A model generated the notes under the pieces. That model had not been told where the DNA came from and did not search any database. It saw only the letters and a program-made list of their open reading frames with translations. The translations under genes were made by a program, and so were the position numbers. Source: Ectopseudomonas composti (GTDB taxonomy: Bacteria; Pseudomonadota; Gammaproteobacteria; Pseudomonadales; Pseudomonadaceae). Taken from it: a stretch of 64,000 bases of DNA. Shown in pieces: positions 17,224 to 26,397 of the stretch (positions within the stretch are counted from its first letter, which is position 1; each line of letters starts with the position of its first letter). The stretch covers positions 496,001 through 560,000 of the forward strand of contig NZ_FOWP01000002.1 in NCBI RefSeq assembly GCF_900115475.1, in the 5' to 3' direction.

Positions 17224-18752
17224 GCGGTTTCATCCACCCAGCGTTGTTCCAGCGAGGTTTTCGGCCCTTGTGGCGGCATGCCCTGGCTGCAGGCCAGCTC
17301 GCCGACTTCCAGGCCGGTGGCTTGCAGGCGCTCACGCAGGTTGCCCAGTTCGGCAGTGATCAGTGATGCGGTGTCGGCACGTTCGGCCCAGAGCTGGCTG
17401 GAGAGGCTGCCGCGCAATAATTGGGCACGCACTTGCAGAGGCCCCAGGTGATCGAGGTCGAAGGCCAGGTCGATTCGCCACAGCGTTTCCTTGGTTTCGT
17501 TCTTCTCGCCCTTGGCGTTCTGTTCCTCACGCTGCAACTTGATCTGCAGCGGAATCACTTCCTGCTGATGACGCATGGGCAGCTCCAGCTGCCAGGTGGT
17601 CAGCAGGTTGCCGTTGGCATCGACCTGGGTCTGCGCCAGGCTCGACAGTTGATGGGTCTGCAACCGTGAAACAGCCGCTGCGGCGAGCTTGAGCAGGGTT
17701 TCCAGATCGGCTTCGCCATCCATGTTCTGCAGCAGGCGCGAGGGCAGGGGGAAGGTAAGCGCCTGTTGACGCGCCGACCCGGCTGCGCCCACCCCGAGCA
17801 GTTGCCGAGCCAGGTTGGGCAGGTTCTGGCTGAGCGCGCTCTGCAGGCCGGCAAGGGGGGCGGTGCTGCCTGGCAACTGCGGCATCAGTTGGGCGATCAG
17901 CCGCAGTAGGTTGGCCTTCAGGTCCTGCGGTAGGGCGCTTGTCTGACCCTGCAACAGCTTGGCTTCGAGCAACACGCCGCTGCCTTCCAGTGCCTGCGCC
18001 AGGCCCTTGGCGGTACTGAGTTGGGTGCTGTCGGGCAGGGCTCCGAGTAGTTTTTCGACGCTGCCGCGCAGTGCTTCGTTAGTTCCAGCCAACCCTTGCA
18101 GGCCTTTGAACAGCCCTTCCAGCGAGGCCTGGCGGTTCTGTTGTGCGGCCAGTTGCTGGCCCAGTACCAGTTGATCGAGGCGGCCACTGAGCGGCAGAAA
18201 GGCCAGGCTCTGGCTGCCTTGCACCTGAGCGCTGAGCAGGCTGCCTAGCGGCAGGTTCAGGGGGCTGTCGATGGCCAGCTTGTTGCTGGCCAGCGGTGTG
18301 TTGAGCAGGTTGACCACCAGGCGATAGATCGCCTGGGCATTCTGCGTTGGTATCGGGACGTTGCTGACGACCTTGCCTTGCACCAGCGTGCCGGGTGGCA
18401 GTTGCTGCAGGTCGAGTTGCGTCAGGGCCTTGTCGCCACCGGGTTGCAGCAACACGCTCAGGCGCGTGTCGGAGAGGGCGGTCACGGTCAGGGTCGTACC
18501 TTGTACCAGTGGCCGTGAACTGTCGGCCTGCACGGTCGCCTGCCGGCCGCCTTCCAGCGTCAGTTTGAGCAGCAATTGGAAGCTTTGCGCCTGTTCGCGC
18601 ACTGCGATCACTTCGGCCTTGGCGCTTTCGCCGGTGGCCAGCATGCCTTCAAGCGGTTGCAGCAGGCGCACGGCCATATCGGCGGCCGTCGCCGTATTAC
18701 GGATGACGGGCGCCGAAGGGGGGAGCGGGCGTGGACTGCTGATTTCGCTCAT
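17220..18752 (-). CDS. FliK-like hook-length control domain protein
   Basis: A 510-residue protein from the ATG at 18752 (MSEISSPRPLPPS). It has a long Leu/Gln-rich central region with many short helices. The C-terminal domain (about residues 380-490) resembles the FliK Flg_hook domain: LPMRHQQEVIPLQIKLQRE, WRIDLAFDLDHLGPLQVRAQL, LGNLRERLQATGLEVGEL. FliK ends hook growth by acting on FlhB. In P. aeruginosa the main fliK lies elsewhere, near fliL, so this is probably a second FliK-type gene; I leave the symbol blank. An earlier in-frame start to 18821 exists but lacks support. It is coupled to the mini-FlhB gene. Confidence 0.82.
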   Translation of the reverse strand: MSEISSPRPLPPSAPVIRNTATAADMAVRLLQPLEGMLATGESAKAEVIAVREQAQSFQLLLKLTLEGGRQATVQADSSRPLVQGTTLTVTALSDTRLSVLLQPGGDKALTQLDLQQLPPGTLVQGKVVSNVPIPTQNAQAIYRLVVNLLNTPLASNKLAIDSPLNLPLGSLLSAQVQGSQSLAFLPLSGRLDQLVLGQQLAAQQNRQASLEGLFKGLQGLAGTNEALRGSVEKLLGALPDSTQLSTAKGLAQALEGSGVLLEAKLLQGQTSALPQDLKANLLRLIAQLMPQLPGSTAPLAGLQSALSQNLPNLARQLLGVGAAGSARQQALTFPLPSRLLQNMDGEADLETLLKLAAAAVSRLQTHQLSSLAQTQVDANGNLLTTWQLELPMRHQQEVIPLQIKLQREEQNAKGEKNETKETLWRIDLAFDLDHLGPLQVRAQLLRGSLSSQLWAERADTASLITAELGNLRERLQATGLEVGELACSQGMPPQGPKTSLEQRWVDETA

Positions 18753-18878
18753 GGGATTTCGTGAGGCTCCGTCCTTTGCTGGTGCACCCGGCAGTCTCGA
18801 CTGCGGGTGCGCATGACACACCCTACTCGATTCACACCCTGTCGAAAATGCTGACTGCGGGGACAGTGGTACGCCATG

Positions 18879-18884
18879 TATAAT
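18879..18884 (+). promoter_or_regulatory. Putative -10 box of the ccm operon promoter
   Basis: A perfect TATAAT stands 82 bases before ccmA in the gap between the divergent FliK-like gene and ccmA. No good -35 box is seen at 16-18 bases upstream (region around GGGGACAG), so the promoter may need an activator. By eye only. Confidence 0.45.
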
Positions 18885-18966
18885 GCCGCCCCGCTGCGCA
18901 TAGTACTTCCGGCACGCGTCAGTATAGCGGCCGGAGCACCGTCGACTTTAACCCTGCCAGGTATCG

Positions 18967-19611
18967 ATGACCCGTCCCGTTCCCCTTCTAGAAGCCGTGG
19001 CGCTCAGCTGTGAGCGGGACTGGCGCATGCTCTTCGAGCAACTGGCCTTTCGTCTCGACGCCGGCGACATGCTGCAGATCAGTGGGCCCAACGGTAGCGG
19101 CAAGACCAGTCTGTTGCGGCTGATCGCCGGCCTGCGCCAGCCGACTGCCGGTGACATCCTGTTGCAGGGCAAGGCCTTGTCCGAGCAACGCAGCGAACTG
19201 GCGCGCAACCTGCTGTGGATCGGCCATGCCGCTGGTATCAAGGGCCTGCTGACAGCTGAAGAGAACCTGGCCTGGCTCTGCGCATTGCACCGTCCTGCCA
19301 GCCGCGAGGCCATCTGGCAGGCGCTGGAGGCGGTCGGCCTGCGCGGTTTCGAGGACGTTCCCTGTCATACCCTGTCGGCCGGTCAGCAGCGCCGTGTGGC
19401 CTTGGCACGCTTGTACTTGGCCGATACGCCGTCATTGTGGGTGCTCGATGAACCCTTCACCGCGTTGGACAAGGGCGGTGTGGCGCAGCTCGAAGCGTAC
19501 CTGGCCAGCCATTGCGAGCGCGGCGGCGTGGTGGTGCTGACCACCCACCACAGCTTGCAGCACAAGCCGGCGACCTACCGCGATCTGGACCTGGGGCAGC
19601 ACGCCGCATGA
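18967..19611 (+). CDS. ccmA: CcmA, heme exporter ATP-binding protein
   Basis: A 214-residue ABC ATPase: Walker [10 protein letters not shown] (about residues 40-48), signature [14 protein letters not shown] (about 137-150), Walker [13 protein letters not shown], and the H-loop TTHH. CcmA with CcmB and CcmC powers release of holo-CcmE during cytochrome c maturation. It is the first gene of a tightly packed ccm operon; its stop overlaps the ccmB start (ATGA). Length is normal for CcmA. Confidence 0.96.
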   Translation: MTRPVPLLEAVALSCERDWRMLFEQLAFRLDAGDMLQISGPNGSGKTSLLRLIAGLRQPTAGDILLQGKALSEQRSELARNLLWIGHAAGIKGLLTAEENLAWLCALHRPASREAIWQALEAVGLRGFEDVPCHTLSAGQQRRVALARLYLADTPSLWVLDEPFTALDKGGVAQLEAYLASHCERGGVVVLTTHHSLQHKPATYRDLDLGQHAA

Positions 19612-20279
19612 GTAACGTCTTCACTCAGCTGCTGTCGCGCGAAATGCGCCTGTTGGCGCGCCGTCCGTCCGACCTGGCCAACCCCCTGGTGTTCTTCGCC
19701 ATCGTCATCGCCCTGTTTCCGTTGGCGGTAGGGCCGGAGACGCAATTGTTGCAAACCCTTTCCCCCGGCCTGGTCTGGGTGGCGGCGCTTTTGGCCGTGC
19801 TGCTCTCGCTGGACGGGCTTTTCCGCAGTGATTTCGAAGATGGCTCACTCGAGCAGTGGGTCCTTTCGTCGCACCCCCTGCCTCTTCTGGTGTTGGCCAA
19901 GGTGCTGGCACACTGGTTGTTCAGTGGGCTGGCGCTGGTTCTGCTGGCGCCCTTGCTGGCGCTGATGCTCGGGTTGCCCGGGCGTTGCCTGCCGGTGCTG
20001 CTGATTTCCCTGCTGCTCGGCACTCCGGTGCTGAGCCTGCTCGGTGCGGTGGGCGCGGCGCTCACTGTCGGTCTCAAGCGCGGCGGGCTGCTGCTGGCGC
20101 TGCTGATTCTGCCGCTGTACATCCCGGTGCTGATTCTTGGCAGCGGGGCGTTGCAGGCGGCCCTGCAAGGACTGCCGGCGACCGGTCATCTGTTATGGCT
20201 GGCCAGCCTCACTGCGTTGGCGGTGACCCTGACACCTTTTGCGATTGCCGCTGGTCTGACCATCAGCGTCGGCGAATAA
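19608..20279 (+). CDS. ccmB: CcmB, heme exporter membrane protein
   Basis: A 223-residue membrane protein with six hydrophobic segments. It starts [20 protein letters not shown], the CcmB N-terminal pattern; [20 protein letters not shown] is also typical. CcmB forms the membrane part of the CcmABC complex. The ATG at 19608 overlaps the ccmA stop. A 65-bp gap separates it from ccmC, the only real gap inside this operon. Confidence 0.95.
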   Translation: MSNVFTQLLSREMRLLARRPSDLANPLVFFAIVIALFPLAVGPETQLLQTLSPGLVWVAALLAVLLSLDGLFRSDFEDGSLEQWVLSSHPLPLLVLAKVLAHWLFSGLALVLLAPLLALMLGLPGRCLPVLLISLLLGTPVLSLLGAVGAALTVGLKRGGLLLALLILPLYIPVLILGSGALQAALQGLPATGHLLWLASLTALAVTLTPFAIAAGLTISVGE

Positions 20280-20344
20280 CAACGAACCGTGACTGACATC
20301 TGAACCGGATAACCGCCGGATCAGGCCTGAATAATGAGTCGAGC

Positions 20345-21100
20345 ATGAACTGGACGTGGTTTCACAAATGGGGTTCCCCAAAGTGGTTCTATGAGATGAG
20401 CGGCCGTTGGCTGCCCTGGCTCAGCATCGCTGCCGTGTTGCTGATCGCCGCGGGTCTTGTCTGGGGCCTGGCGTTCGCGCCGCCGGACTACCAGCAGGGC
20501 AACAGCTTTCGCATCATCTATATCCACGTTCCTGCCGCCTTTCTCGCTCAGTCCATCTACGTGACGCTCGCCGTCGCCGGCCTGGTCGGCCTGGTATGGA
20601 AGATGAAACTGGCCGACGTCGCGCTGCAGCAGGCTGCCCCCATCGGGGCCTGGATGACCGCCATCGCGCTGCTTACCGGGGCAATCTGGGGCAAGCCGAC
20701 CTGGGGCACCTACTGGGTCTGGGACGCACGCCTGACCTCCATGCTGATCCTGCTGTTCCTCTATTTCGGCGTCATCGCCCTGGGCAACGCCATCAGCAAC
20801 CGCGACAGCGCTGCCAAGGCCTGCGCCGTGCTGGCCATCGTTGGCGTGGTCAATATTCCAATCATCAAGTACTCGGTGGAGTGGTGGAATTCGCTGCACC
20901 AGACCGCCACCTTCAAGATCACCGAAAAGCCGGCCATGCCGGTGGAGATGTGGCTGCCGTTGCTGCTGGCGGTGCTGGGTTTCTACTGTTTCTTCGGCGC
21001 CGTGCTGCTCTATCGCATGCGTCTTGAAGTGCTCAAGCGCGAAGCGCGCAGCAGTTGGGTGAAAACCGAAGTGCAAAACCTGGTGGAGGGCAAGGCATGA
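20345..21100 (+). CDS. ccmC: CcmC, heme-handling protein of cytochrome c maturation
   Basis: A 251-residue protein with six transmembrane segments. The tryptophan-rich WWD motif appears as [17 protein letters not shown] (about residues 116-132), flanked by conserved His residues (YIHVPAAF and WWNSLHQ). CcmC passes heme to CcmE in the periplasm. The stop overlaps ccmD (ATGA). The length matches family members. Confidence 0.96.
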   Translation: MNWTWFHKWGSPKWFYEMSGRWLPWLSIAAVLLIAAGLVWGLAFAPPDYQQGNSFRIIYIHVPAAFLAQSIYVTLAVAGLVGLVWKMKLADVALQQAAPIGAWMTAIALLTGAIWGKPTWGTYWVWDARLTSMLILLFLYFGVIALGNAISNRDSAAKACAVLAIVGVVNIPIIKYSVEWWNSLHQTATFKITEKPAMPVEMWLPLLLAVLGFYCFFGAVLLYRMRLEVLKREARSSWVKTEVQNLVEGKA

Positions 21101-21273
21101 GCTTTTCCTCGTTCTCCGAGTTCCTCGCCATGGGTACCCATGGCGCCTATGTCTGGAGCGCCTACGGCATCAGCCTGGCGATCCTGGCATTGAATGTGGC
21201 GCTGCCGATTCTGGCGCGTCGCCGTTACCTGCAAGACGAGGCGCGCCGTTTGCGCCGGGAGAAGTCGAAGTGA
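21097..21273 (+). CDS. ccmD: CcmD, small heme exporter subunit
   Basis: A 58-residue protein with one transmembrane segment (about residues 15-38) preceded by [16 protein letters not shown], the CcmD signature, and a basic tail ([19 protein letters not shown]). CcmD is needed for release of holo-CcmE from CcmABC. The ATG at 21097 overlaps the ccmC stop; the stop overlaps the GTG start of ccmE. Confidence 0.94.
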   Translation: MSFSSFSEFLAMGTHGAYVWSAYGISLAILALNVALPILARRRYLQDEARRLRREKSK

Positions 21274-21758
21274 ATCCGGTTCGCAAAAAACGTCTGTACA
21301 TCGTCCTGGCCATCCTCTGCGGCGTCAGCATCGCCCTGGCCCTGGCGCTGACCGCATTGCAGGAGAACATCAACCTGTTCTACACCCCGAGCCAGATCGC
21401 CAATGGCGAGGCGCCGGTCGATACGCGCATTCGTGCCGGCGGCCTGGTGGAAGAGGGTTCGTTGAAGCGCTCGGCCGATTCACTGGAAGTGGACTTCGTC
21501 GTCACCGATGGTGCGCACGGCGTGACCATCCGCTACAGCGGCATCCTGCCGGATCTGTTCCGTGAGGGGCAGGGCATCGTCGCCCTCGGCCGGGTCAACG
21601 AAGAAGGTGTGCTGGTAGCCGACGAGGTGCTGGCCAAACACGACGAGAACTACATGCCGCCTGAAGTCATGCAGGCACTGGAAAAGAGCGGAATGATGCA
21701 GCAGCACAATGAGGCCAAAGCCGCCAAACAGGGCTATCAGCAGGAGAGTGCACAATGA
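21270..21758 (+). CDS. ccmE: CcmE, periplasmic heme chaperone
   Basis: A 162-residue protein with an N-terminal signal anchor (about residues 8-30) and an OB-fold domain. The heme-binding motif [10 protein letters not shown] is present: His124 forms the covalent bond to heme and Tyr128 is the nearby ligand. The start is GTG at 21270, overlapping the ccmD stop (GTGA). The C-terminal tail is hydrophilic. CcmE hands heme to the CcmF/H ligase. All key residues are intact. Confidence 0.96.
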   Translation: MNPVRKKRLYIVLAILCGVSIALALALTALQENINLFYTPSQIANGEAPVDTRIRAGGLVEEGSLKRSADSLEVDFVVTDGAHGVTIRYSGILPDLFREGQGIVALGRVNEEGVLVADEVLAKHDENYMPPEVMQALEKSGMMQQHNEAKAAKQGYQQESAQ

Positions 21759-23728
21759 TCCCCGAGCTCGGCCATCTGGCGATGATCCTGGCGCTGTGCC
21801 TGTGCCTGGTGCAGGCGACACTGCCGCTGATCGGTGCCTGGCGTGGTGATCACCAGTGGATGAGCCTGGCGCAGCCGGCTGCCTGGGGGCAGTTCGCCTT
21901 CCTGCTGTTCTCCTTCCTGTGCCTGACTTATGCCTTCATGGTCGACGACTTCTCCGTCGCCTACGTAGCCAACAACTCCAACACGGCGTTGCCCTGGTAC
22001 TACAAATTCAGCGCGGTATGGGGCGCGCACGAAGGGTCCTTGCTGCTGTGGGCACTGATCCTCGCCGGCTGGACCTTCGCCGTGGCGATCTTCTCGCGCC
22101 ACCTGCCGGAAGAGATGCTCGCCCGCGTACTGGCGGTGATGGGCATGATCAGCATCGGCTTCCTGCTGTTTTTGATCGTTACCTCGAACCCCTTCGAGCG
22201 CCTGCTGCCGAACGCGCCTGCTGATGGCCGCGACCTCAATCCGTTGCTACAGGACTTCGGCCTGATCGTGCATCCGCCGATGCTGTATATGGGCTATGTC
22301 GGTTTCTCGGTCGCCTTCTCCTTCGCCATCGCCGCATTGCTCGGCGGCAAGCTGGACGCCGCCTGGGCGCGCTGGTCGCGGCCGTGGACTATCGTTGCCT
22401 GGGCTTTCCTCGGCATCGGCATCGCTCTGGGCTCATGGTGGGCCTACTACGAGCTGGGCTGGGGCGGCTGGTGGTTCTGGGATCCGGTGGAAAACGCCTC
22501 GTTCATGCCCTGGTTGGTGGGTACGGCGTTGATTCACTCGCTGGCTGTGACCGAAAAGCGCGGCGTGTTCAAGAGCTGGACGGTGCTGCTGGCCATCGCC
22601 GCGTTCTCCCTGAGCCTGCTGGGGACCTTCCTGGTGCGTTCCGGCGTCCTGACCTCGGTACACGCCTTTGCCACCGACCCCGAGCGCGGCGTGTTCATCC
22701 TCGCCTTCCTGCTGGTGGTGGTTGGCGGCTCGCTGGCGCTGTTCGCCGTGCGCGCGCCGGTGGTCAAGAGTCGAGTCGGTTTTGGCTTGTGGTCGCGTGA
22801 AACGCTGCTGCTGGTCAACAACATCGTGCTGGTGGTATCGGCCGCGATGATCCTGCTCGGCACCCTCTACCCGCTGGTGCTCGATGCCCTGACCGGCGCC
22901 AAGTTGTCGGTTGGCCCGCCTTACTTCAACGCGCTGTTCCTGCCGCTGATGGCGCTGCTGATGGCGGTGATCGCCGTCGGCGTGCTGGTGCGCTGGAAGG
23001 ACACCCCGCTGAGCTGGCTGGGGCGCATGCTGGCCCCGGTGCTGATCGCCAGCGTGGTGCTGGCGCTGATCGCCACCTTCGTGCATGGCGACTTCCACTG
23101 GGCCGTGCTGGCGGTCTGCTTGCTGGCCTTCTGGGTGGTGCTGGCCGGTGCGCGCGACATCCTCGACAAGACGCGTCACAAGGGCCTGATCAAGGGGCTG
23201 CCGAGCCTGACCCGCAGCTACTGGGGCATGCAGATGGCGCACCTGGGCTTTGCCGTGTGCGCGCTGGGTGTGGTGCTCACCAGCCTGGGCAGCTACGAGC
23301 GCGACCTGCGCATGGCGCCGGGTGAATCGGTAGAGCTGGCTGGCTATCGCTTCCAGTTCGACGGTGCCGTACATCACGAAGGCCCCAACTTCATCTCCGA
23401 CAAGGGCACGGTGCGTGTCTTCGACGGCGAGCGGCAGATCAAGGTGCTGCACCCGGAGAAACGCCTGTACACCGTGCAACAGTCGACCATGACTGAGGCA
23501 GGCATCGATGCCGGCTTTACCCGCGACCTGTTCGTCGCCCTGGGCGAGCCGCTGGAGCAGGGCGCCTGGGCGGTGCGTATTCACATCAAACCCTTCGTAC
23601 GCTGGATCTGGCTCGGCGGTCTGCTGATGGCCTTCGGCGGCTTCCTCGCCGCGGCCGACAAGCGCTACCGGATCAAGGTCAGAACCCGTGTGCGTGATGC
23701 TCTGGGCTTGCAGGAGGCCAACGCATGA
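21755..23728 (+). CDS. ccmF: CcmF, cytochrome c heme lyase core subunit
   Basis: A 657-residue polytopic membrane protein. The WWD motif appears as [19 protein letters not shown] (about residues 234-252). Conserved His-containing segments include [10 protein letters not shown] and [14 protein letters not shown]. CcmF with CcmH and CcmI attaches heme to apocytochrome c. It overlaps ccmE and ccmG by four bases on each side. Length is standard. Confidence 0.97.
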   Translation: MIPELGHLAMILALCLCLVQATLPLIGAWRGDHQWMSLAQPAAWGQFAFLLFSFLCLTYAFMVDDFSVAYVANNSNTALPWYYKFSAVWGAHEGSLLLWALILAGWTFAVAIFSRHLPEEMLARVLAVMGMISIGFLLFLIVTSNPFERLLPNAPADGRDLNPLLQDFGLIVHPPMLYMGYVGFSVAFSFAIAALLGGKLDAAWARWSRPWTIVAWAFLGIGIALGSWWAYYELGWGGWWFWDPVENASFMPWLVGTALIHSLAVTEKRGVFKSWTVLLAIAAFSLSLLGTFLVRSGVLTSVHAFATDPERGVFILAFLLVVVGGSLALFAVRAPVVKSRVGFGLWSRETLLLVNNIVLVVSAAMILLGTLYPLVLDALTGAKLSVGPPYFNALFLPLMALLMAVIAVGVLVRWKDTPLSWLGRMLAPVLIASVVLALIATFVHGDFHWAVLAVCLLAFWVVLAGARDILDKTRHKGLIKGLPSLTRSYWGMQMAHLGFAVCALGVVLTSLGSYERDLRMAPGESVELAGYRFQFDGAVHHEGPNFISDKGTVRVFDGERQIKVLHPEKRLYTVQQSTMTEAGIDAGFTRDLFVALGEPLEQGAWAVRIHIKPFVRWIWLGGLLMAFGGFLAAADKRYRIKVRTRVRDALGLQEANA

Positions 23729-24264
23729 GACGTTTGCTGCTGCTGTTGCCGTTGCTGGCCTTTCTCAGCATCGCGGTATTTCTCTACCGCGGCCTGTTTC
23801 TCGATCCGTCCGAGCTACCCTCGGCGCTGATCGGCAAGCCGTTCCCGGCCTTCAGCCTGCCGGCGCTGGACAACCCTGAGCGCACCCTGACCCAGGATGA
23901 CCTCAAGGGCAAACCTGCTCTGGTCAACGTCTGGGCCACCTGGTGCCCGGCCTGCCGTCACGAGCACCCGGTGCTGAACAAGCTGGCCGAAGCCAGTGTG
24001 GTGATCCACGGCATCAATTACAAGGACCAGCGCGAGCCGGCGCAGAAGTGGCTGCGTGACTTGCACAATCCTTACCAGCTCAATATCGAGGATGCCAAGG
24101 GCAGCCTCGGTCTCGACCTGGGCGTGTACGGTGCGCCGGAAACCTTCTTCATCGACGCCAAGGGCATCATCCGCCACAAGTACGTCGGTGCCATCGACGA
24201 GCGTATCTGGCGTGAGCAACTGGCGCCGGTCTATCAGCAACTGGTCGACGAGGCCCAGCCATGA
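23725..24264 (+). CDS. ccmG: CcmG (DsbE), thioredoxin-like thiol-disulfide protein
   Basis: A 179-residue membrane-anchored thioredoxin-fold protein: one N-terminal transmembrane segment (about residues 3-21), active site WCPAC with Cys74 and Cys77, and the GVYGAPETFFID cis-Pro loop. It keeps the CXXCH cysteines of apocytochrome c reduced. It overlaps ccmF (ATGA) and ccmH (ATGA). Confidence 0.96.
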   Translation: MRRLLLLLPLLAFLSIAVFLYRGLFLDPSELPSALIGKPFPAFSLPALDNPERTLTQDDLKGKPALVNVWATWCPACRHEHPVLNKLAEASVVIHGINYKDQREPAQKWLRDLHNPYQLNIEDAKGSLGLDLGVYGAPETFFIDAKGIIRHKYVGAIDERIWREQLAPVYQQLVDEAQP

Positions 24265-24749
24265 AGCGCCTGCTGATTTCCGCTGGCCTGGCGCTCGGCC
24301 TGCTGGCCAGCGCGCACGCTGCTATCGACACCTTCGAGTTCGCCAACGAGGCCGAACGCCAGCGTTATCGCAACCTGGTCGAAGAGCTGCGTTGCCCGAA
24401 GTGCCAGAACCAGAACATCGCCGACTCCGACGCGCCGATTGCCATGGACCTGCGCAACGAAATCTACCGCATGCTCGAAGAGGGCAAGAGCAATGACGAA
24501 ATCATCGATTTCCTGGTCTCGCGCTACGGTGATTTCGTGCTCTACAAACCGCCGCTGACCAGCCGCACGCTGCTGCTCTGGTATGGCCCTGCCGGCCTGC
24601 TGGTACTGGGCTTCGGCGTGCTCGGAGTGATCGTTCTGCGCCGCCGTGGCGAGCAGAAGAATCGCTCGGCCGCTGGCCTCTCCCTTGATGAGCAGGCGCG
24701 TCTCGCCGCGCTGCTCGACCAAGCCTCTCAGGACAAGAAAGACCGATGA
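24261..24749 (+). CDS. ccmH: CcmH, cytochrome c maturation thiol oxidoreductase
   Basis: A 162-residue protein: signal peptide to about residue 20 (ASAHA), redox motif LRCPKCQNQ with Cys45 and Cys48, a helical domain, then a transmembrane segment (about 105-128) and a short charged tail. It acts with CcmG in reduction of the apocytochrome heme site. This is the short form; the CcmI (TPR) part is a separate gene overlapping by four bases. Confidence 0.95.
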   Translation: MKRLLISAGLALGLLASAHAAIDTFEFANEAERQRYRNLVEELRCPKCQNQNIADSDAPIAMDLRNEIYRMLEEGKSNDEIIDFLVSRYGDFVLYKPPLTSRTLLLWYGPAGLLVLGFGVLGVIVLRRRGEQKNRSAAGLSLDEQARLAALLDQASQDKKDR

Positions 24750-25957
24750 TTGATTTCTGGTTGCCCGCCGGGCTGTTGTTGCTGACCGCCCTGGCGTTTC
24801 TGCTGATTCCGGTGCTGCGCATTCGCAAGCTGCAGGCCGAAGAAGACCGCACAGCACTCAACGTCACCCTCTATCAGGAGCGTCTGCAGGAGCTGGAAGT
24901 CCAGCGCCAGGCCTGCGTGCTCGATGATGCGCAGCTGCAGGCCGGTCGCGCCGAGGCCGCGCGCGAGCTGCTCGACGACACCGAAGGCGTGCAGCGCCGC
25001 AGCAGCGTGCTGGGCGGCAAGATCCCGCTGATCTCGGCGTTGCTGGTACCGGTGCTGGGCGTGGCCCTGTACCTGCACTGGGGCGCCATCGATCAGGTCG
25101 AGCAGACCCGGCAGATGGCCGCTGCGCAGCCGCAAAGCATCGAGGAGATGACCGCGCGCCTGGAGCAAACGGTCAAGCAGCAGCCGGACTCCGCTGAAGC
25201 CTGGTACTTCCTCGGCCGTACCTACATGGCCCAGGAGCGCGCCAGCGATGCCACCAAGGCATTCGAGCGCGCCGTTGAGATTGCCGGGCGTGCGCCGGAG
25301 CTGCTCGGCCAGTGGGCGCAGGCGCTGTACTTCGCCGAAGGCAAACAGTGGAACGAGCAACTACAGGCCCTCACCGATGAGGCACTGAAGGCAGACCCGC
25401 AGGAGGTCACCAGCCTTGGCCTGCTCGGCATCGCGGCCTATGAAAGTCAGCGCTATGCTGATGCGGTGCGTTACTGGGAGCGCCTGGTCGCTGTATTGCC
25501 GGAGCAGGACCCGTCCCGTGCAGCCATCGTTGGCGGCATCGAACGCGCCCGCCAGCAGATGGGCGAGGGCGAGCAGTCCAGTGCGGCCACTGCGCCGAGT
25601 GCCAAGGTGCATGCGCTGGAGGTCAACGTGTCGCTGTCGCCGGAGGTACAGAAGAACGTGCAGCCGGACGATGCCGTATTCGTCTTCGCCCGCGCGCTCA
25701 GCGGCCCGCCGATGCCCTTGGCAGTCAAACGGTTGAAGGTCTCCGACCTGCCGGTGCAAGTCAGCCTTTCCGATGTGGATGCGATGATGCCCGAACTGAA
25801 GATTTCCCGATTCGATCAGGTACAGCTGGTGGCCCGCGTTTCCCGCGCTGGCAATGCCACCCAGGGTGAATGGACCGGCAAGACCGGCCCGGTTGCCAAT
25901 ACCGCTCGTGACGTGCAGGCGCTGCTGATCGACAGCCGCGATGGGCAGGCCCAGTGA
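24746..25957 (+). CDS. ccmI: CcmI, apocytochrome c chaperone with TPR domain
   Basis: A 403-residue protein: two N-terminal transmembrane segments (about residues 4-24 and 93-112) around a coiled-coil loop ([18 protein letters not shown]), a TPR region (about 140-270; [23 protein letters not shown]), and a C-terminal beta-rich domain ([30 protein letters not shown]). CcmI (CycH) presents apocytochrome c to the ligase. It overlaps ccmH and the following lipoprotein gene by four bases each. Confidence 0.94.
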   Translation: MIDFWLPAGLLLLTALAFLLIPVLRIRKLQAEEDRTALNVTLYQERLQELEVQRQACVLDDAQLQAGRAEAARELLDDTEGVQRRSSVLGGKIPLISALLVPVLGVALYLHWGAIDQVEQTRQMAAAQPQSIEEMTARLEQTVKQQPDSAEAWYFLGRTYMAQERASDATKAFERAVEIAGRAPELLGQWAQALYFAEGKQWNEQLQALTDEALKADPQEVTSLGLLGIAAYESQRYADAVRYWERLVAVLPEQDPSRAAIVGGIERARQQMGEGEQSSAATAPSAKVHALEVNVSLSPEVQKNVQPDDAVFVFARALSGPPMPLAVKRLKVSDLPVQVSLSDVDAMMPELKISRFDQVQLVARVSRAGNATQGEWTGKTGPVANTARDVQALLIDSRDGQAQ

Positions 25958-26280
25958 AGCGCCTGGCGCTGGCCTGTGCACTCGGGCTTGGCCTGAGTGG
26001 CTGCGTCTTGCAGCAGCCGAGCGCACCGGTCGGCGATCTGCCACCGGTGCAACAGCCATCGCATCCGCGCTATGCGCCGCCGCCTGGGGTGAAAAGCCAT
26101 TGGAACCCGGCGCTGGGCGTCTACGTGGTCGAAGGTACGCGGGATCTCTACTACCGTGAGCGCGTGTTCTACCGCTGGGACGGTGGCTGGAGCTGGTCGT
26201 CGCAAGCCGGCGGGCCGTGGAAGGAAACCGATAGCTCGGGCATTCCGCCCGGGTTGTTTCGCCAGTACCAGAACCACTGA
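25954..26280 (+). CDS. Small lipoprotein of unknown function, end of ccm operon
   Basis: A 108-residue protein with a lipoprotein signal: basic start, hydrophobic stretch and lipobox LSGC with Cys17. The mature part is Pro-rich at first, then aromatic-rich ([29 protein letters not shown]). The start is GTG at 25954, overlapping the ccmI stop (GTGA), so it is translated with the ccm genes. I do not recognise a named family. The strong coupling suggests expression with cytochrome c maturation, but a role in it is only a possibility. Confidence 0.75.
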   Translation: MKRLALACALGLGLSGCVLQQPSAPVGDLPPVQQPSHPRYAPPPGVKSHWNPALGVYVVEGTRDLYYRERVFYRWDGGWSWSSQAGGPWKETDSSGIPPGLFRQYQNH

Positions 26281-26284
26281 TCGC

Positions 26285-26337
26285 GTAGGGCGGGTGAAAC
26301 CCGCCACCTCCAATCCGGCGGGTTTCACCTGACCTAC
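26285..26337. repeat. Intergenic inverted repeat
   Basis: Two 21-base arms (26285-26305 and 26317-26337) are complementary apart from two mismatches and share the GTAGG...CCTAC ends of the other repeats in this window. It follows the lipoprotein stop by four bases. Confidence 0.7.
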
Positions 26338-26351
26338 ATTTGTCTACTAAC

Positions 26352-26379
26352 GAAAACGGCGCCCGAAGGCGCCGTTTTC
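26352..26379. terminator. Two-way terminator between ccm operon and DASS transporter
   Basis: GAAAACGGCGCC and GGCGCCGTTTTC form a perfect 12-bp stem around a CGAA tetraloop, with A/T runs built into the stem base on both sides. It lies between convergent genes. Confidence 0.85.
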
Positions 26380-26397
26380 GTTGGCTGTGATCCGTGC

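Noticed and set aside
18753..18821. Extension of the FliK-like protein to an upstream start at 18821
   Set aside because: The added residues have a Cys/His/Arg composition unlike the protein, and the ATG at 18752 gives a normal FliK-type start.
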